Source: Lewinella cohaerens DSM 23179
GTDB lineage: Bacteria > Bacteroidota > Bacteroidia > Chitinophagales > Saprospiraceae
NCBI RefSeq assembly: GCF_000379805.1
Contig: NZ_KB903531.1
Location: 400,960 to 450,620, forward strand
Reading direction: 5' to 3'
DNA length: 49,661 nt
Both the position numbers and the translations under genes were made by a program. Below are positions 15,922 through 24,442 of the stretch, piece after piece. Every line of letters begins with the position of its first letter. Positions within the stretch are counted from its first letter, which is position 1. The notes under the pieces are model-generated. The model did not search any database. It saw only the letters and a list, made by a program, of their open reading frames with translations, and was not told where the DNA came from.

Positions 15922-17085
15922 TTAAGTAGTAATATACTTTCTTAAATCAGAAACCAGAACATCTTTCAATTCTTTATCATTATCAGCAGTACTTTCAGCA
16001 AAAACAAATCCAAATACCGGATACTTATTAATATCTAATTCCCTTATCAATACTGGATGCTCAAAATCATCTGCAAGCGCTGAATATTTAAAACTTGAAA
16101 TATCCGCAGAGGCTATTCCTGAGTTATTATCTAAAACGACGATGCTAAATTTCTTATCTTCTTTGCCTGCAAATATTTCCTCCCAGTTTGGCTTTTTGTT
16201 TTCATAAAAGCATTTGTAGGCATTAAATCCTAAAGTTACCCCTAGCAAATCGCCGGTAGTACACCAGCCTCCAAACCTTAAAGGGTTTATTTCAATAGGC
16301 ACAATCTTCCCGTTTCCATCTATTCTTATTTCTGCATGGGCCGGGAAATTTTTCAAACCTAACTGATTGCCTACTTTATTTAGAAAGTGTTCGATATCAA
16401 CTTTATGCTTCTCAATGATTTCTTTTGAGGTGGAATAGACCCTGTCACTAGTATCCGTCCCTGATGAGAAGAGGTGATGCAAAACATTTAACAACACAAC
16501 TTCCCCGTCGTTATCATGGTAATAATCGATTGCGTATTCTTCTCCGTGAATGAATTCCTCGATAATGAATGTGCTTGTATTCAATACATTCTCAGGGAAT
16601 ATACTCTCCAGTTTTTCGGGGTGCAATTCCTCCTTAGCCTTTATCCAGTCTTCTTCATTTTCTATGATATGTACGCCGATGCTAAAGAAACCAACAGCCG
16701 GCTTTATCACAAATGGAAAAGGGAGGTCTTGAGAAGACAGTTTGTGAATGTCTTCAATTGATACTTTCCTAAAATAAAAGTCTGGAAACAACGCTTTGAT
16801 AAGCGCTCTGAATTTCACTTTATCTTTTAAGCTACTTATTTGATTGGACAACGCTCCCCCACCATGATTTTGCGCTATCCAGCTTAATGCATTTTCCGAA
16901 TTGCTGTAAATAGGCGTTTGTGGGGCTTTCTTCATGATAGAAACGGCTTCCGCCTCCTCTATCCAAGCCAAATCGTCATCGTTAATTAATGCTCTGGCAG
17001 CTTTGGTTGCTATTACTTTGAAGTTATTCTGCCTAATTGTTTCAATGAGAAAATCTGAAACGTATGGTTTGTCTATCAAAAACAT
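15922..17085 (-). CDS. ATP-grasp domain ligase
   Basis: 387 residues. The ATP-grasp fold is supported by PFPFVIKPAVGFFSIGV (about residues 122-138, nucleotide-binding lysine), IIEEFIHGEEYAIDYY (adenine-binding hinge) and PAHAEIRIDGNGKIVPIEINPLRFGG (metal ligands Glu and Asn). Such enzymes join a carboxylate to an amine or thiol through an acyl-phosphate. An unusual C-terminal extension of about 100 residues follows (VVLDNNSGIASADISS onwards). The base composition is AT-richer than the metabolic genes around it, and a repeat element lies just upstream, so acquisition by transfer is plausible. The substrate cannot be read from sequence; peptide or amino-acid ligation is typical. Confidence 0.75.
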   Translation of the reverse strand: MFLIDKPYVSDFLIETIRQNNFKVIATKAARALINDDDLAWIEEAEAVSIMKKAPQTPIYSNSENALSWIAQNHGGGALSNQISSLKDKVKFRALIKALFPDFYFRKVSIEDIHKLSSQDLPFPFVIKPAVGFFSIGVHIIENEEDWIKAKEELHPEKLESIFPENVLNTSTFIIEEFIHGEEYAIDYYHDNDGEVVLLNVLHHLFSSGTDTSDRVYSTSKEIIEKHKVDIEHFLNKVGNQLGLKNFPAHAEIRIDGNGKIVPIEINPLRFGGWCTTGDLLGVTLGFNAYKCFYENKKPNWEEIFAGKEDKKFSIVVLDNNSGIASADISSFKYSALADDFEHPVLIRELDINKYPVFGFVFAESTADNDKELKDVLVSDLRKYITT

Positions 17086-17216
17086 ATTTGTACTTATTTG
17101 GCCCTAGATAGCCCGCAGCGATTTTTTTTTGTAACTACATCTACGACTTTGTCCTAGGTCAGGCCTCAAACAACTTAGGTGAACAAAAGCGCAGCGGAGC
17201 GAGCACAGCCAGGTAA

Positions 17217-17374
17217 TACCCGTTACAAAACGACTTGGGCGTTTCTCCCTTGCTCTTTTCACTTAGGAGTTCGTTAGAAAGCCTCGCCGACACTAAGGTG
17301 TCGCCTACGTTTTCTGCCTCGTCCTAACCAAAAATAACTTCGGCATAAATCTTCAACCAGCTTCGTAACGGGTA
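17217..17374 (-). mobile_element. MITE-like structured element, copy 1 (158 bp)
   Basis: The ends are perfect 10-bp inverted repeats TACCCGTTAC/GTAACGGGTA. Read on the minus strand it aligns with copy 2 over its length, sharing AAAACGTAG, then CGA-x-ACCT, then TCGGCGAGGCTTT. The apical stem CGACAC/GTGTCG (17288-17293, 17298-17303) and mid stem TTAGGA/TCCTAA (17263-17268, 17322-17327) occupy the same positions as differently sequenced stems in copy 2, so pairing is kept while sequence changes. No ORF or transposase. The flanking dinucleotides are AA and TA, so no clear target duplication. Confidence 0.72.
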
Positions 17375-17428
17375 TAGCAGCGGTATGCGCCGCAGCAAAG
17401 CGAAGGCGCATAGGAGCGGATAGCCCGG

Positions 17429-17445
17429 CCCGGCTTAGAGCCGGG
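17429..17445 (-). terminator. GC-rich hairpin downstream of the molybdenum hydroxylase operon
   Basis: CCCGGC (17429-17434) pairs with GCCGGG (17440-17445) around TTAGA, 60 bp past the stop of the minus-strand large subunit. There is no T-run, so it may be a repeat-borne hairpin. The neighbouring words AGCGGATAGCCCGGCCC recur in Bacteroidota intergenic DNA as far as I recall. Confidence 0.4.
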
Positions 17446-17504
17446 GGATGCCAAATCAATGACCTTCCCTGACAGGTTTATCCGCTCTTTACCTAAGCTT
17501 GCCT

Positions 17505-19715
17505 TTAGCCCAACACTTCTTGTGGGTTGAACTCAAACGGCTGATGATACAATCGCTCACCAGTGGCTTTAGCCAATGCATTGGCCAATGCTCCGATAAC
17601 AGGTGGCAACGATGGCTCGCCCAAGCCCGTAGGATCAATACCATTTTCAACGAAGAAGACCTCTATTTCTCGGGGCGCTTCTGCGTGACGAATCAAGCGG
17701 TACTTGTCAAAATTGCTTTGCTGGGGCTTGCCATTCTCAAAGGTAATGGCGCTATACATAGCGTGGCCTATACCGTCGATAATACCTCCTTCGATCTGGT
17801 TGATCGCCCCCTCCGGGTTGACCACAATGCCACAATCTACGGCACACCACACTTTATCCACCTTGGGACGGTCGTTTTCCATGACCACGTCGACAACCTG
17901 CGCCACGTAAGAGTTGTGGCAGTAATAAGCCGCTACTCCACGGTGAACACCCGGCCGTTCGGTGCCCCAGCCAGCCTTTTCTTTCACCAACTTAAGCACA
18001 CCGGCGTAGCGATCTGCTTCGTAATCGTTCTTCTCTCCTACTGGCTTTGCTATCGCACGATCAAAGAGTTCCAAACGGAATTCGATAGGATCTTTTCCTG
18101 CTGCTTCAGCTACCTCATCCAGGAAAGCTTGCTCTGCACCAGCGATAAAATTCGAGCGTGGTGCGCGCCAGGCGCCAGTAGAAATATTGGAGCTTTTTTC
18201 AAGGTTTTCAGCCAGGTAATTGTCTACCGCTCCGGCAGGGAATCGATTGGCAAATACAGGACTTCCATCGGTGCCTGAGCCACGAACGTGAAAGCCTATG
18301 AGCTCATTATCTTCATTGAGTGCTGCGCGATACGTCACGCGGTAATCCGGGCGATAAGTGCCTTGGGTCATGTCGTCTTCACGGGTGTAGAGGAGTTTTA
18401 CCGGTGCGTTCATCTCTTTGGAGATCAAGGCGGCCTCTACCCCAAAATTGCCGTAGAGTCGGCGGCCAAAACCACCACCCATACGGGTCATCATGATGGA
18501 CACCTTGTCTTCTGGTAAGCCCACCAGGGCAGCCACCGTAGGCCGCAAAAATTCGGGCGTCTGAATAGGCCCTTCCAATTCGGCGTGATCGGCGGTAACG
18601 TGCGCAAAGAAATTCATGGGCTCCATGGTATTGTGCGCCAGGAAAGGGGCCGTGTACGTAGCTTCTACCACTTGGGCAGCACCAGCGAAAGCGCCTGTTG
18701 GGTCACCGTCTTTACGGGCAGCTTCCTTGGGCGTGGTTTCCATCAATGCCACCAGTGCTTGTTGCAACTCGGGGCTACTTTCCGGAGGAGTATCTTGCTC
18801 CCATTCGACCTGCAAAGCTTTCTTGGCCTTCATTACCTGCCAAGTGGTTTCGCCAACGATCGCAATCAATTCCGGGAAAGCATTGGTATCTGACCATTGC
18901 TTTTCTACGCCTTCTTTGTCGGCGTTAATCGTAAAGACCTTGCTAATACCGGGCATGCTGCTAACGGTAGTAGCATCGTAAGTTTTGAGCTTCATCCCAA
19001 AAGCGGGCGGATGGATGATCATCGCCGTGAGCATACCTTCGCGCTGCACATCAATGCCAAACAAGGGCTCGCCTGTGGTTATTTTTCGTCCGTCGACATT
19101 CTTTTTCCCTTGGCCAATGATTTTGAAATCAGCGGGTTCTTTGAGGGCTATTTCTTCGGGGACTTCTATGCCAGCTGCAGCAGATGCGATCTCACCGTAA
19201 CCGATGGTCTGGCCCGTGGCAGCATGAGTGATTATGCCATTTTCAGTGGTGAGTTCTTCGAGTGGCACTTGCCACTTTTCTGCGGTAGCAGCTACGAGTA
19301 GATGACGGGCAGCAGCCCCAGCTCTGCGTAAGCCTGGCCAACCAAAGCGAATCGACTGGCTTCCACCTGCCAGTTGGCGGGTAAATATCTCGGTATCAAG
19401 ACCGGCTTGTTCTACGATAACGTCTTCCCAAGCGACATCCAGCTCTTCGGCGACGATCATCGGCATGGAGGTTTTGACGTTTTGCCCGATCTCTGGATTA
19501 GGGGACATAATGGTTACGAGGCCATTGTCGCCAATTTTGAGGAAACCATTGATATCAAACCAGTTTTCCGGCATTTGGCGGGCCACTTCTTCGGCAATCT
19601 CCGATTCGGCAGGGCTACAGCCAGCCAGCCAACTGAAACCGAGTACCAACCCTCCTCCAGCGGCAGCCGATACCTTCAAGAAAGATCGGCGGTTATGTTG
19701 TGTTTTAACTTTCAT
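17505..19715 (-). CDS. Xanthine dehydrogenase-family molybdopterin-binding subunit (IorB type)
   Basis: 736 residues. The N-terminus has a twin-arginine signal (RRSFLKVSAAAGGG, R9-R10) followed by LAGC with Cys33, so export folded by Tat and lipid anchoring are both possible. The body matches the isoquinoline 1-oxidoreductase beta family: MSPNPEIGQNVKTSMPMIVAEEL, TRMGGGFGRRLYGNF, GAWRAPRSNFIAGAEQAFLDE, and the near-terminal GLGEPSLPPVIGALANA carrying the active-site Glu. This subunit holds the molybdenum cytosine-dinucleotide cofactor and hydroxylates an aldehyde or N-heterocycle with water. The iron-sulfur subunit lies 18 bp upstream. There is no FAD subunit, so electrons probably go to a cytochrome or quinone. 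The substrate is unknown. Confidence 0.9.
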   Translation of the reverse strand: MKVKTQHNRRSFLKVSAAAGGGLVLGFSWLAGCSPAESEIAEEVARQMPENWFDINGFLKIGDNGLVTIMSPNPEIGQNVKTSMPMIVAEELDVAWEDVIVEQAGLDTEIFTRQLAGGSQSIRFGWPGLRRAGAAARHLLVAATAEKWQVPLEELTTENGIITHAATGQTIGYGEIASAAAGIEVPEEIALKEPADFKIIGQGKKNVDGRKITTGEPLFGIDVQREGMLTAMIIHPPAFGMKLKTYDATTVSSMPGISKVFTINADKEGVEKQWSDTNAFPELIAIVGETTWQVMKAKKALQVEWEQDTPPESSPELQQALVALMETTPKEAARKDGDPTGAFAGAAQVVEATYTAPFLAHNTMEPMNFFAHVTADHAELEGPIQTPEFLRPTVAALVGLPEDKVSIMMTRMGGGFGRRLYGNFGVEAALISKEMNAPVKLLYTREDDMTQGTYRPDYRVTYRAALNEDNELIGFHVRGSGTDGSPVFANRFPAGAVDNYLAENLEKSSNISTGAWRAPRSNFIAGAEQAFLDEVAEAAGKDPIEFRLELFDRAIAKPVGEKNDYEADRYAGVLKLVKEKAGWGTERPGVHRGVAAYYCHNSYVAQVVDVVMENDRPKVDKVWCAVDCGIVVNPEGAINQIEGGIIDGIGHAMYSAITFENGKPQQSNFDKYRLIRHAEAPREIEVFFVENGIDPTGLGEPSLPPVIGALANALAKATGERLYHQPFEFNPQEVLG

Positions 19716-19733
19716 TGTTGTGGATTTTGGGGA

Positions 19734-20195
19734 TTAGCTCATTTTTTCAGCAGCCGTCTTGATGGCCTTTTGGATACGGGTGTACGTGCCACAGCGGCAG
19801 ATATTTCCGTTCATCCGGGCAGCGATTTCTTTATCACTGGGGCTAGGTGTATCGGCAAGCAGCGCCGCAGCATTCATGATCTGTCCGGCCTGGCAGTAAC
19901 CACACTGGGGCACGTCGTGCTCGATCCAGGCTTGCTGAACAGGATGGTTGCCTTTTTCAGAAAGCCCTTCGATGGTAGTGATTTTTTGGCTGCCAACAGC
20001 TGAAATTGGTACAGAGCAAGACCGCATGGCCAAGCCATCCAGATGGATGGTACAAGCACCACATTGGCCGATTCCGCAACCATACTTGGTGCCTAATAAT
20101 TTGATATGATCCCGGAGCACCCAAAGCACGGGGGTATCCTCAGCAACCTCCACCTCGTGGACCTGCCCATTGATACGTAGACTGTAGTTTGGCAT
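19734..20195 (-). CDS. (2Fe-2S)-binding subunit of molybdenum hydroxylase (IorA type)
   Basis: 153 residues with both [2Fe-2S] clusters of the family: plant-type ferredoxin ligands Cys40, Cys45, Cys48 and Cys60 ([21 protein letters not shown]), and the helical-domain ligands Cys98, Cys101, Cys133 and Cys135 ([20 protein letters not shown]). It relays electrons from the molybdenum centre of the large subunit. It is first in a two-gene operon, with the large-subunit ATG 18 bp after its stop. No Tat signal of its own, so it presumably crosses the membrane bound to its partner. Confidence 0.94.
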   Translation of the reverse strand: MPNYSLRINGQVHEVEVAEDTPVLWVLRDHIKLLGTKYGCGIGQCGACTIHLDGLAMRSCSVPISAVGSQKITTIEGLSEKGNHPVQQAWIEHDVPQCGYCQAGQIMNAAALLADTPSPSDKEIAARMNGNICRCGTYTRIQKAIKTAAEKMS

Positions 20196-20588
20196 ATTGT
20201 TAGTTTATTTTGATAGCCTAAAATACAGAATCTTGGCCAATCTAGGCAAACTCACTTTGGGAATGCTCTCGAATAGGTAGATTTTGACTTGGAAGGAGTG
20301 CAGGTCATCTGCACTATATGCCTGGTATTGTTTTCCCAATAATCGTACGTCGCAGGATACACATCGTAACTCGTCAACTTGACTTCCCCAATGTGCTTTC
20401 GCTTCATCGATAACCTCCAACTTCTCCTTTTCACTCAACTTCCGAACTCCATTTCCTTGCTTCCTACATCTAAACCTCTAAAAAAGCTTTTAAACTTTCG
20501 TTAGCGTATATCAAGTGAGGTGGCCCTCTATAGTAAAGTAACTTATCTCAAAAACCATATAAATGGCACTCACTTACACAACTATTCT
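20196..20588. other. Gene-free or decayed stretch upstream of the molybdenum hydroxylase genes
   Basis: Two overlapping minus-strand frames (about 20205-20438 and 20252-20434) have only TTG or GTG starts, no recognisable family and conflicting frames. This may be a decayed gene or noise. Near 20511-20574 AAGTGAG and CTCACTT form a distant 7-bp inverted repeat downstream of the DUF2971 stop. The promoter of the Fe-S subunit must lie at the left end, but no exact TAnnTTTG was found. Confidence 0.5.
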
Positions 20589-21461
20589 TTAAACAATCAA
20601 CTCTTTAGCAAATTCTTTAGTTTTTCTATTGAAAACAAGCTTATAAACAGGTAAATCTGAGAATTCCTCATTTACCACTTCTATAATATATCCTTTATCT
20701 TCATCACTAATACTTGGCCCTAAAGCAACTTCTACAAAAGCTTCTGGGGGTAAGACAAAAGCTCTTTGTCCCTGTATGTATGAACTTGGCAATGGCTGTA
20801 TTTTAGTTCTAATCATTTTTGTAAATCGAAATTCTTCTTCGAAGCCTAAATCCTTCGGAATTGAAGAAAATTGTTGCCATACTTTTTCTGTTCTTTCTTC
20901 ATCACTAAATGATAGAGGAAATATCTTAGGAGGGTTCGATCGGTCATAGTACCTAACCCTCCCCATTGAACATAATATATTGTCATATATTATACTCGGT
21001 TTCAACCCCACACAATATCCTGTCCCCAAATCTCCAAACTTATCCCACATTTCTAAATTTAGTTCATTCAAACTAGTAGAAAAAATGCCAACATCTTTCT
21101 TCAACCTTGCCTCATGATTTTTTAGAGTCTCTGCTTGATTTTGTTTATCATGGAGAACCATTAACCCCCTTAATCGTTTAGCTTCACTTTTTATAACCCA
21201 TTCTGGTGAATTAGGTCTTACTAATTCAGCATGATATCGCGCCGTCCTATCCAGATCACCCTCAGTTACTGCATCAAAATCAAGAGGCAATCTACACTCA
21301 GGATAATCTGCATCGAAGTCATCGATGCTGGCGAAATAAATTTCTCGCTTCGTTAATATGCGATTATCGCAATTATTAATTCCGTCATTCCATACATTAT
21401 ATTTATACACAACCGAGGGTGGGCTCATATACTGTAATTTATCATCGATGAATTCCCTCAT
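20589..21461 (-). CDS. DUF2971 domain protein
   Basis: 290 residues. It shows the DUF2971 layout: VVYKYNVWNDG near residue 17, ILTKREIYFASIDDFDADYPECRL (fill-in of the FNDPFD region), VGIFSTSLNELNLEMWDKFGDLGTGYCVGLK in the middle, and a Tyr-rich strand RVRYYDRSNPPKIFPL. The biochemical role of this family is unknown. It often appears in accessory or defence-linked neighbourhoods, but no partner gene is adjacent here. The gene is AT-rich compared with its neighbours, which suggests recent acquisition. Confidence 0.78.
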   Translation of the reverse strand: MREFIDDKLQYMSPPSVVYKYNVWNDGINNCDNRILTKREIYFASIDDFDADYPECRLPLDFDAVTEGDLDRTARYHAELVRPNSPEWVIKSEAKRLRGLMVLHDKQNQAETLKNHEARLKKDVGIFSTSLNELNLEMWDKFGDLGTGYCVGLKPSIIYDNILCSMGRVRYYDRSNPPKIFPLSFSDEERTEKVWQQFSSIPKDLGFEEEFRFTKMIRTKIQPLPSSYIQGQRAFVLPPEAFVEVALGPSISDEDKGYIIEVVNEEFSDLPVYKLVFNRKTKEFAKELIV

Positions 21462-21508
21462 AAAAACGGATAATTAAAAGATAAAGTTGTCTTTTCTATG
21501 TTCCGACT

Positions 21509-22381
21509 TCAAAAAACACCAACTAAACCTACCGAGGAAGGGCCAGCCTGTAATCGCCAAGAGATCCGTGGCTGGTGGTCGTAATCGCCACTAGCTTGGA
21601 GATAGTTGTACACGCTATCTACGGAGATGATACTGATGGCTAAGCTCAGGCCGATATCGGACAGCCAATGGGCATTGGTCCACAAGCGAGAAACAGGCGT
21701 GACAGCGCCCAGGCTATAGATGCCTACTTTGAGCCAAGGGTTATGGACGCTACGGGCCAGCGCGTGAGCTGTAGTAAACGCAAGGATCGCATGCCCGGAG
21801 GGGAAGGAATGATAATCGGGTGTGCCGTTGAAGAAATCAAAATCACTATTCCCGACGCCGGTGCTGGGGCGCGCGCGGCCAACAACGGTTTTACTGACCG
21901 ACTGGATAAGGCCTGCCGTAGTAGCGGAGGCGATGAGCAAGACACCCGTTTTGCGAATTTTTTCATTCTTAGTGAGTATCCCCACGCCATAAACTGCAGC
22001 TGTAAGACCGTAATTATACTGTGGTTTCCCAAAATAAAAGGCTAAATCCTGAACGGTTTTGGGAATGTCATCGTGCTGATTGGTAAAAAAAGGATTCGCC
22101 TCTTCATCGAGGAGAAAAAGACCATAAGTACCCAAGGCAACACCACCCGCAATGAACCATTCTTTCTTTTTCCAGCGCGCAGGCCCAGCATAAGCATGTA
22201 GGACACTCTTTACGGCATTACGGCCATCTACTTTTAGGAGATCAATGCGCCGAGGGGGGGCTTCAAAAAGAGGCTGAACTTGGCTATTTCCGATCAAGGT
22301 ACAGGCAAGCAATGCCAAGGTGAGGAGATACTTCACTGGGGATAATTTTGAGGTGATTTTTATAAACACTTTAATTAACAC
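21509..22381 (-). CDS. PAP2-family phosphatase (membrane or periplasmic)
   Basis: 290 residues. An N-terminal signal or anchor (YLLTLALLACTLIGNS, about 18-33) precedes the acid phosphatase core. All three PAP2 motifs are complete: K164-x6-R171-P172 (KTVVGRARP), P194-S-G-H197, and S231-R232-x5-H238-x3-D242 (SRLWTNAHWLSD). Hydrophobic helices lie between them. Likely substrates are undecaprenyl pyrophosphate, phosphatidic acid or lipid A phosphates at the periplasmic face; sequence alone does not decide. The C-terminal 40 residues look barrel-like (RISWRLQAGPSSVGLVGVF). It is monocistronic or with DUF2971, 47 bp apart. Confidence 0.88.
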   Translation of the reverse strand: MLIKVFIKITSKLSPVKYLLTLALLACTLIGNSQVQPLFEAPPRRIDLLKVDGRNAVKSVLHAYAGPARWKKKEWFIAGGVALGTYGLFLLDEEANPFFTNQHDDIPKTVQDLAFYFGKPQYNYGLTAAVYGVGILTKNEKIRKTGVLLIASATTAGLIQSVSKTVVGRARPSTGVGNSDFDFFNGTPDYHSFPSGHAILAFTTAHALARSVHNPWLKVGIYSLGAVTPVSRLWTNAHWLSDIGLSLAISIISVDSVYNYLQASGDYDHQPRISWRLQAGPSSVGLVGVF

Positions 22382-22452
22382 CGCGTGAATCGTCCTGGTT
22401 GGATAGACGAGCGTGTTTGCAAAATTTCTAACAAGCTAAATATTGCACAAAA

Positions 22453-22484
22453 AAAGAGGCTACCCCTGTTGAGACAGCCTCTTT
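22453..22484 (-). terminator. Intrinsic terminator of the lipoprotein gene
   Basis: AAAGAGGCT (22453-22461) pairs with AGCCTCTTT (22476-22484), a 9-bp stem with a 14-nt loop. On the minus strand it runs straight into seven T. It lies 18 bp past the lipoprotein stop. A T-run on the plus side (22489-22495) would also let it act from the other direction. Confidence 0.8.
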
Positions 22485-22502
22485 CTTGTTTTTTTCCTGG
22501 TG

Positions 22503-23024
22503 TTAGATCGAACGCAGGATACCTTGGAATTCTCCTGTAACGGTAGTGCCGTTGGAAATACTGAGGCTCCAACTTAGCCGGGTTTCGTTACCCACTAATT
22601 CTACTTCAACTGTTCCGCCGATTACGGAAAAGTCCTCTCCAGTAAGCGTTGCCAAATCATAGTCGGTTCCAATGGATCCATCCACGAGGGTAAACGCATT
22701 GCGGTCACTAGAAAAGTTATACGTTCCAGCTACCAAACCCGTTGCCAGAGAGGAATTAAGATCCAGGTAAATGAATTCGCCCATGCCACTGAAGATGCCT
22801 TGAGCATCGCTATAGTTGACACCTTCGGAGGTAAGTGTTACATCAAAATCAAAGCTACCATTACCGTTAGCACCGTAATCTTGAATAAACCCTTTTGCCA
22901 AATCGTAGGTTGTTCCGTTGATGACAAACTCGTTTTTAGTGCCAGCGTCATCATCATCTTTGTTACAACCTGTATAAGCAAAGAGTGCAACTGTTCCTAT
23001 TAAAAAGAAAATTAGCTGTTTCAT
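22503..23024 (-). CDS. Surface-type lipoprotein of unknown function
   Basis: 173 residues with a lipoprotein signal (FFLIGTVALFAYTGC, Cys20) followed directly by NKDDDD. An acidic run right after the cysteine is the Bacteroidota signal for export to the outer-membrane surface. The mature part is beta-rich and Gly/Thr/Asp-rich (GNGSFDFDVTLTSEGVNY, SVIGGTVEVELVGNETRLSWSLSISNGTTVTGEFQG), resembling small lipocalin- or calycin-like lipoproteins; the family is not assigned. It has its own promoter (23134-23166) and terminator, so it is a single-gene unit. Confidence 0.75.
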   Translation of the reverse strand: MKQLIFFLIGTVALFAYTGCNKDDDDAGTKNEFVINGTTYDLAKGFIQDYGANGNGSFDFDVTLTSEGVNYSDAQGIFSGMGEFIYLDLNSSLATGLVAGTYNFSSDRNAFTLVDGSIGTDYDLATLTGEDFSVIGGTVEVELVGNETRLSWSLSISNGTTVTGEFQGILRSI

Positions 23025-23098
23025 ACTAAATGAAAATTGTTAGCGCCTCCTATGAAGGGGATTACGCTATGGTTAATAAGATTTAGGTTTTGCTCTAA

Positions 23099-23123
23099 TA
23101 GACATTATGCGAAATAATGTCTA
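23099..23123. promoter_or_regulatory. 10-bp inverted repeat in the lipoprotein 5' region
   Basis: TAGACATTAT pairs with ATAATGTCTA around GCGAA, lying immediately downstream of the lipoprotein promoter. It could be a leader hairpin or a repressor operator. Confidence 0.45.
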
Positions 23124-23133
23124 ATGACTATCA

Positions 23134-23166
23134 CAAAGATACATTGTGTTATTAATATTCGCCAAA
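23134..23166 (-). promoter_or_regulatory. Full Bacteroidota promoter for the lipoprotein gene
   Basis: On the minus strand TTTG (23166-23163), a 21-bp spacer and TATCTTTG (23141-23134) match both halves of the Bacteroidota consensus (TTTG, 19-21 bp, TAnnTTTG). The predicted start is about 23127, giving a leader of roughly 100 nt. Confidence 0.75.
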
Positions 23167-23400
23167 GAAATAAGTAGCACTTACGTTAATGGCGTTGTTT
23201 TGAACGTTCTTTCATCTGTGTTCTTACCTTTACAATCTTTAGGAATATTGTTGTACAAACCAAGTCCATAGTTCCTCTCTTTTCAGTTATCACAACTCAA
23301 TTTGAGTTATATTTACCAATAGGGAAATGCACTTGCTTGTGCAAATGACTCCTGCGCGCACATAGCAAAATTCCCAATGTAACTCGCTAAAACAAATGAT

Positions 23401-24414
23401 ATGAATAAGACCATCAGCCTCAATAGGAACCTTATCAATTTTGGGACTCCATTAAGTCTTTTTGGCGTGCTTATCTTATTGATGAAATCTTCCTTTCTAA
23501 CAGGAAGCAGCGATGCGATTAACCTTGCAATTACGGCTGATTTGTTGCTTACCGTTCCGCTTGTTTACTTTCTTCTTATTCGGAAAACGGAGATCCCCAA
23601 GACAACGGTTGTCCCGATGATGATTATTGGGCTTTTGATTGGGTCATACCTGCTGCCACAAGGCAGTCAAGCCTATTTGACCATCTTTAAAGCTTGGGTT
23701 TTACCTGTAATTGAAGTCTCCCTACTGCTTTTCGTGACATTCAAAGTTCGTAAAGCCATCAAAACTTATAAAGGAGTAAAAGGTGCTACGCCTGACTTTT
23801 TTAATGCTTTGAAAAACACGTGCCGCGAAATTCTTCCTACCAAACTTGCGACACCCTTTGCGACAGAGGTTGCCGTTATGTATTACGGATTTATCCATTG
23901 GAGCGCGCGGTCACTGCAAGAGCATGAGTTTACCTACCACAAGAGAAGCGGTACGCCAGCATTACTCGGAATATTTATTTTCATTATTGGCATTGAGACC
24001 GTTGCCATTCATCTTTTACTTGCTAGCTGGAGCAACATAGCAGCCTGGGTTTTGACCACCTTGAGTATTTACACTGGTGTTCAGCTATTAGGCTTTGCAA
24101 AATCACTCTCCCAAAGGCCCATTTCTATCCGTAAAAACAGTCTGGCGCTAAAGTATGGCATCCTAAGTGAAGTTGAAGTTTCCCTTTCGGACATCGATCA
24201 TGTTGAACTTTCAAGAAAGCCTTTGGCTAAGGATTCCTTATCGGAAAAGCTTTCGCCGTTAGGAGAAATGGAAAGTCACAATGTGATCATTCACCTAACC
24301 CGTGCCTACGAATTGACGAGCCTCTACGGAAAGAAGAAAACCTTCAAAGTACTGGGTTTGCATATTGATCAACCAAAAGTATTTAAGGAGAGGGTGGAGA
24401 AAGGGCTGTTATAG
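23401..24414 (+). CDS. Polytopic membrane protein, family not recognised
   Basis: 337 residues. The first 230 contain about six to seven hydrophobic helices (PLSLFGVLILLMKSSFL, LLLTVPLVYFLLI, MMIIGLLIGSYLLP, VLPVIEVSLLLFVTFKV, LLGIFIFIIGIETVAIHLLLAS, NIAAWVLTTLSIYTGVQLLGF). The C-terminal 100 are soluble with alternating strands (SISIRKNSLALKYG-like, then VSLSDIDHVELS, NVIIHLTRAYELTSLYG), as in bacterial PH-like domains that follow membrane segments. No catalytic motif is clear. It is followed by a convergent barrel gene. I do not assign a function. Confidence 0.6.
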   Translation: MNKTISLNRNLINFGTPLSLFGVLILLMKSSFLTGSSDAINLAITADLLLTVPLVYFLLIRKTEIPKTTVVPMMIIGLLIGSYLLPQGSQAYLTIFKAWVLPVIEVSLLLFVTFKVRKAIKTYKGVKGATPDFFNALKNTCREILPTKLATPFATEVAVMYYGFIHWSARSLQEHEFTYHKRSGTPALLGIFIFIIGIETVAIHLLLASWSNIAAWVLTTLSIYTGVQLLGFAKSLSQRPISIRKNSLALKYGILSEVEVSLSDIDHVELSRKPLAKDSLSEKLSPLGEMESHNVIIHLTRAYELTSLYGKKKTFKVLGLHIDQPKVFKERVEKGLL

Positions 24415-24442
24415 GTGGAAAATTTAAAGCGTATTGGGCCAT

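Larger units (their letters stand above)
17086..17504. other. Repeat-rich intergenic region, no gene
   Basis: The 419 bp between the ATP-grasp start and the molybdenum-hydroxylase stop hold no credible ORF. They contain the 158-bp structured element (17217-17374), immediately followed by TATGCGCC/GGCGCATA (17384-17391, 17405-17412) and a GC-rich hairpin (17429-17445). A GCGCAGCGGAGCGAGC string lies at 17190-17205. Confidence 0.7.
23025..23400. other. Divergent intergenic region
   Basis: 376 bp between the lipoprotein (minus) and a membrane-protein gene (plus). Besides the promoter and hairpin listed separately, AACTCAA/TTGAGTT form a 7-bp palindrome with one central base near 23294-23308, about 95 bp before the plus-strand ATG. 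No coding region seen. Confidence 0.5.

Noticed and set aside
20205-20438. Hypothetical proteins upstream of the Fe-S subunit
   Set aside because: Only TTG or GTG starts, two competing frames over the same DNA and no family pattern. Described as a gap instead.
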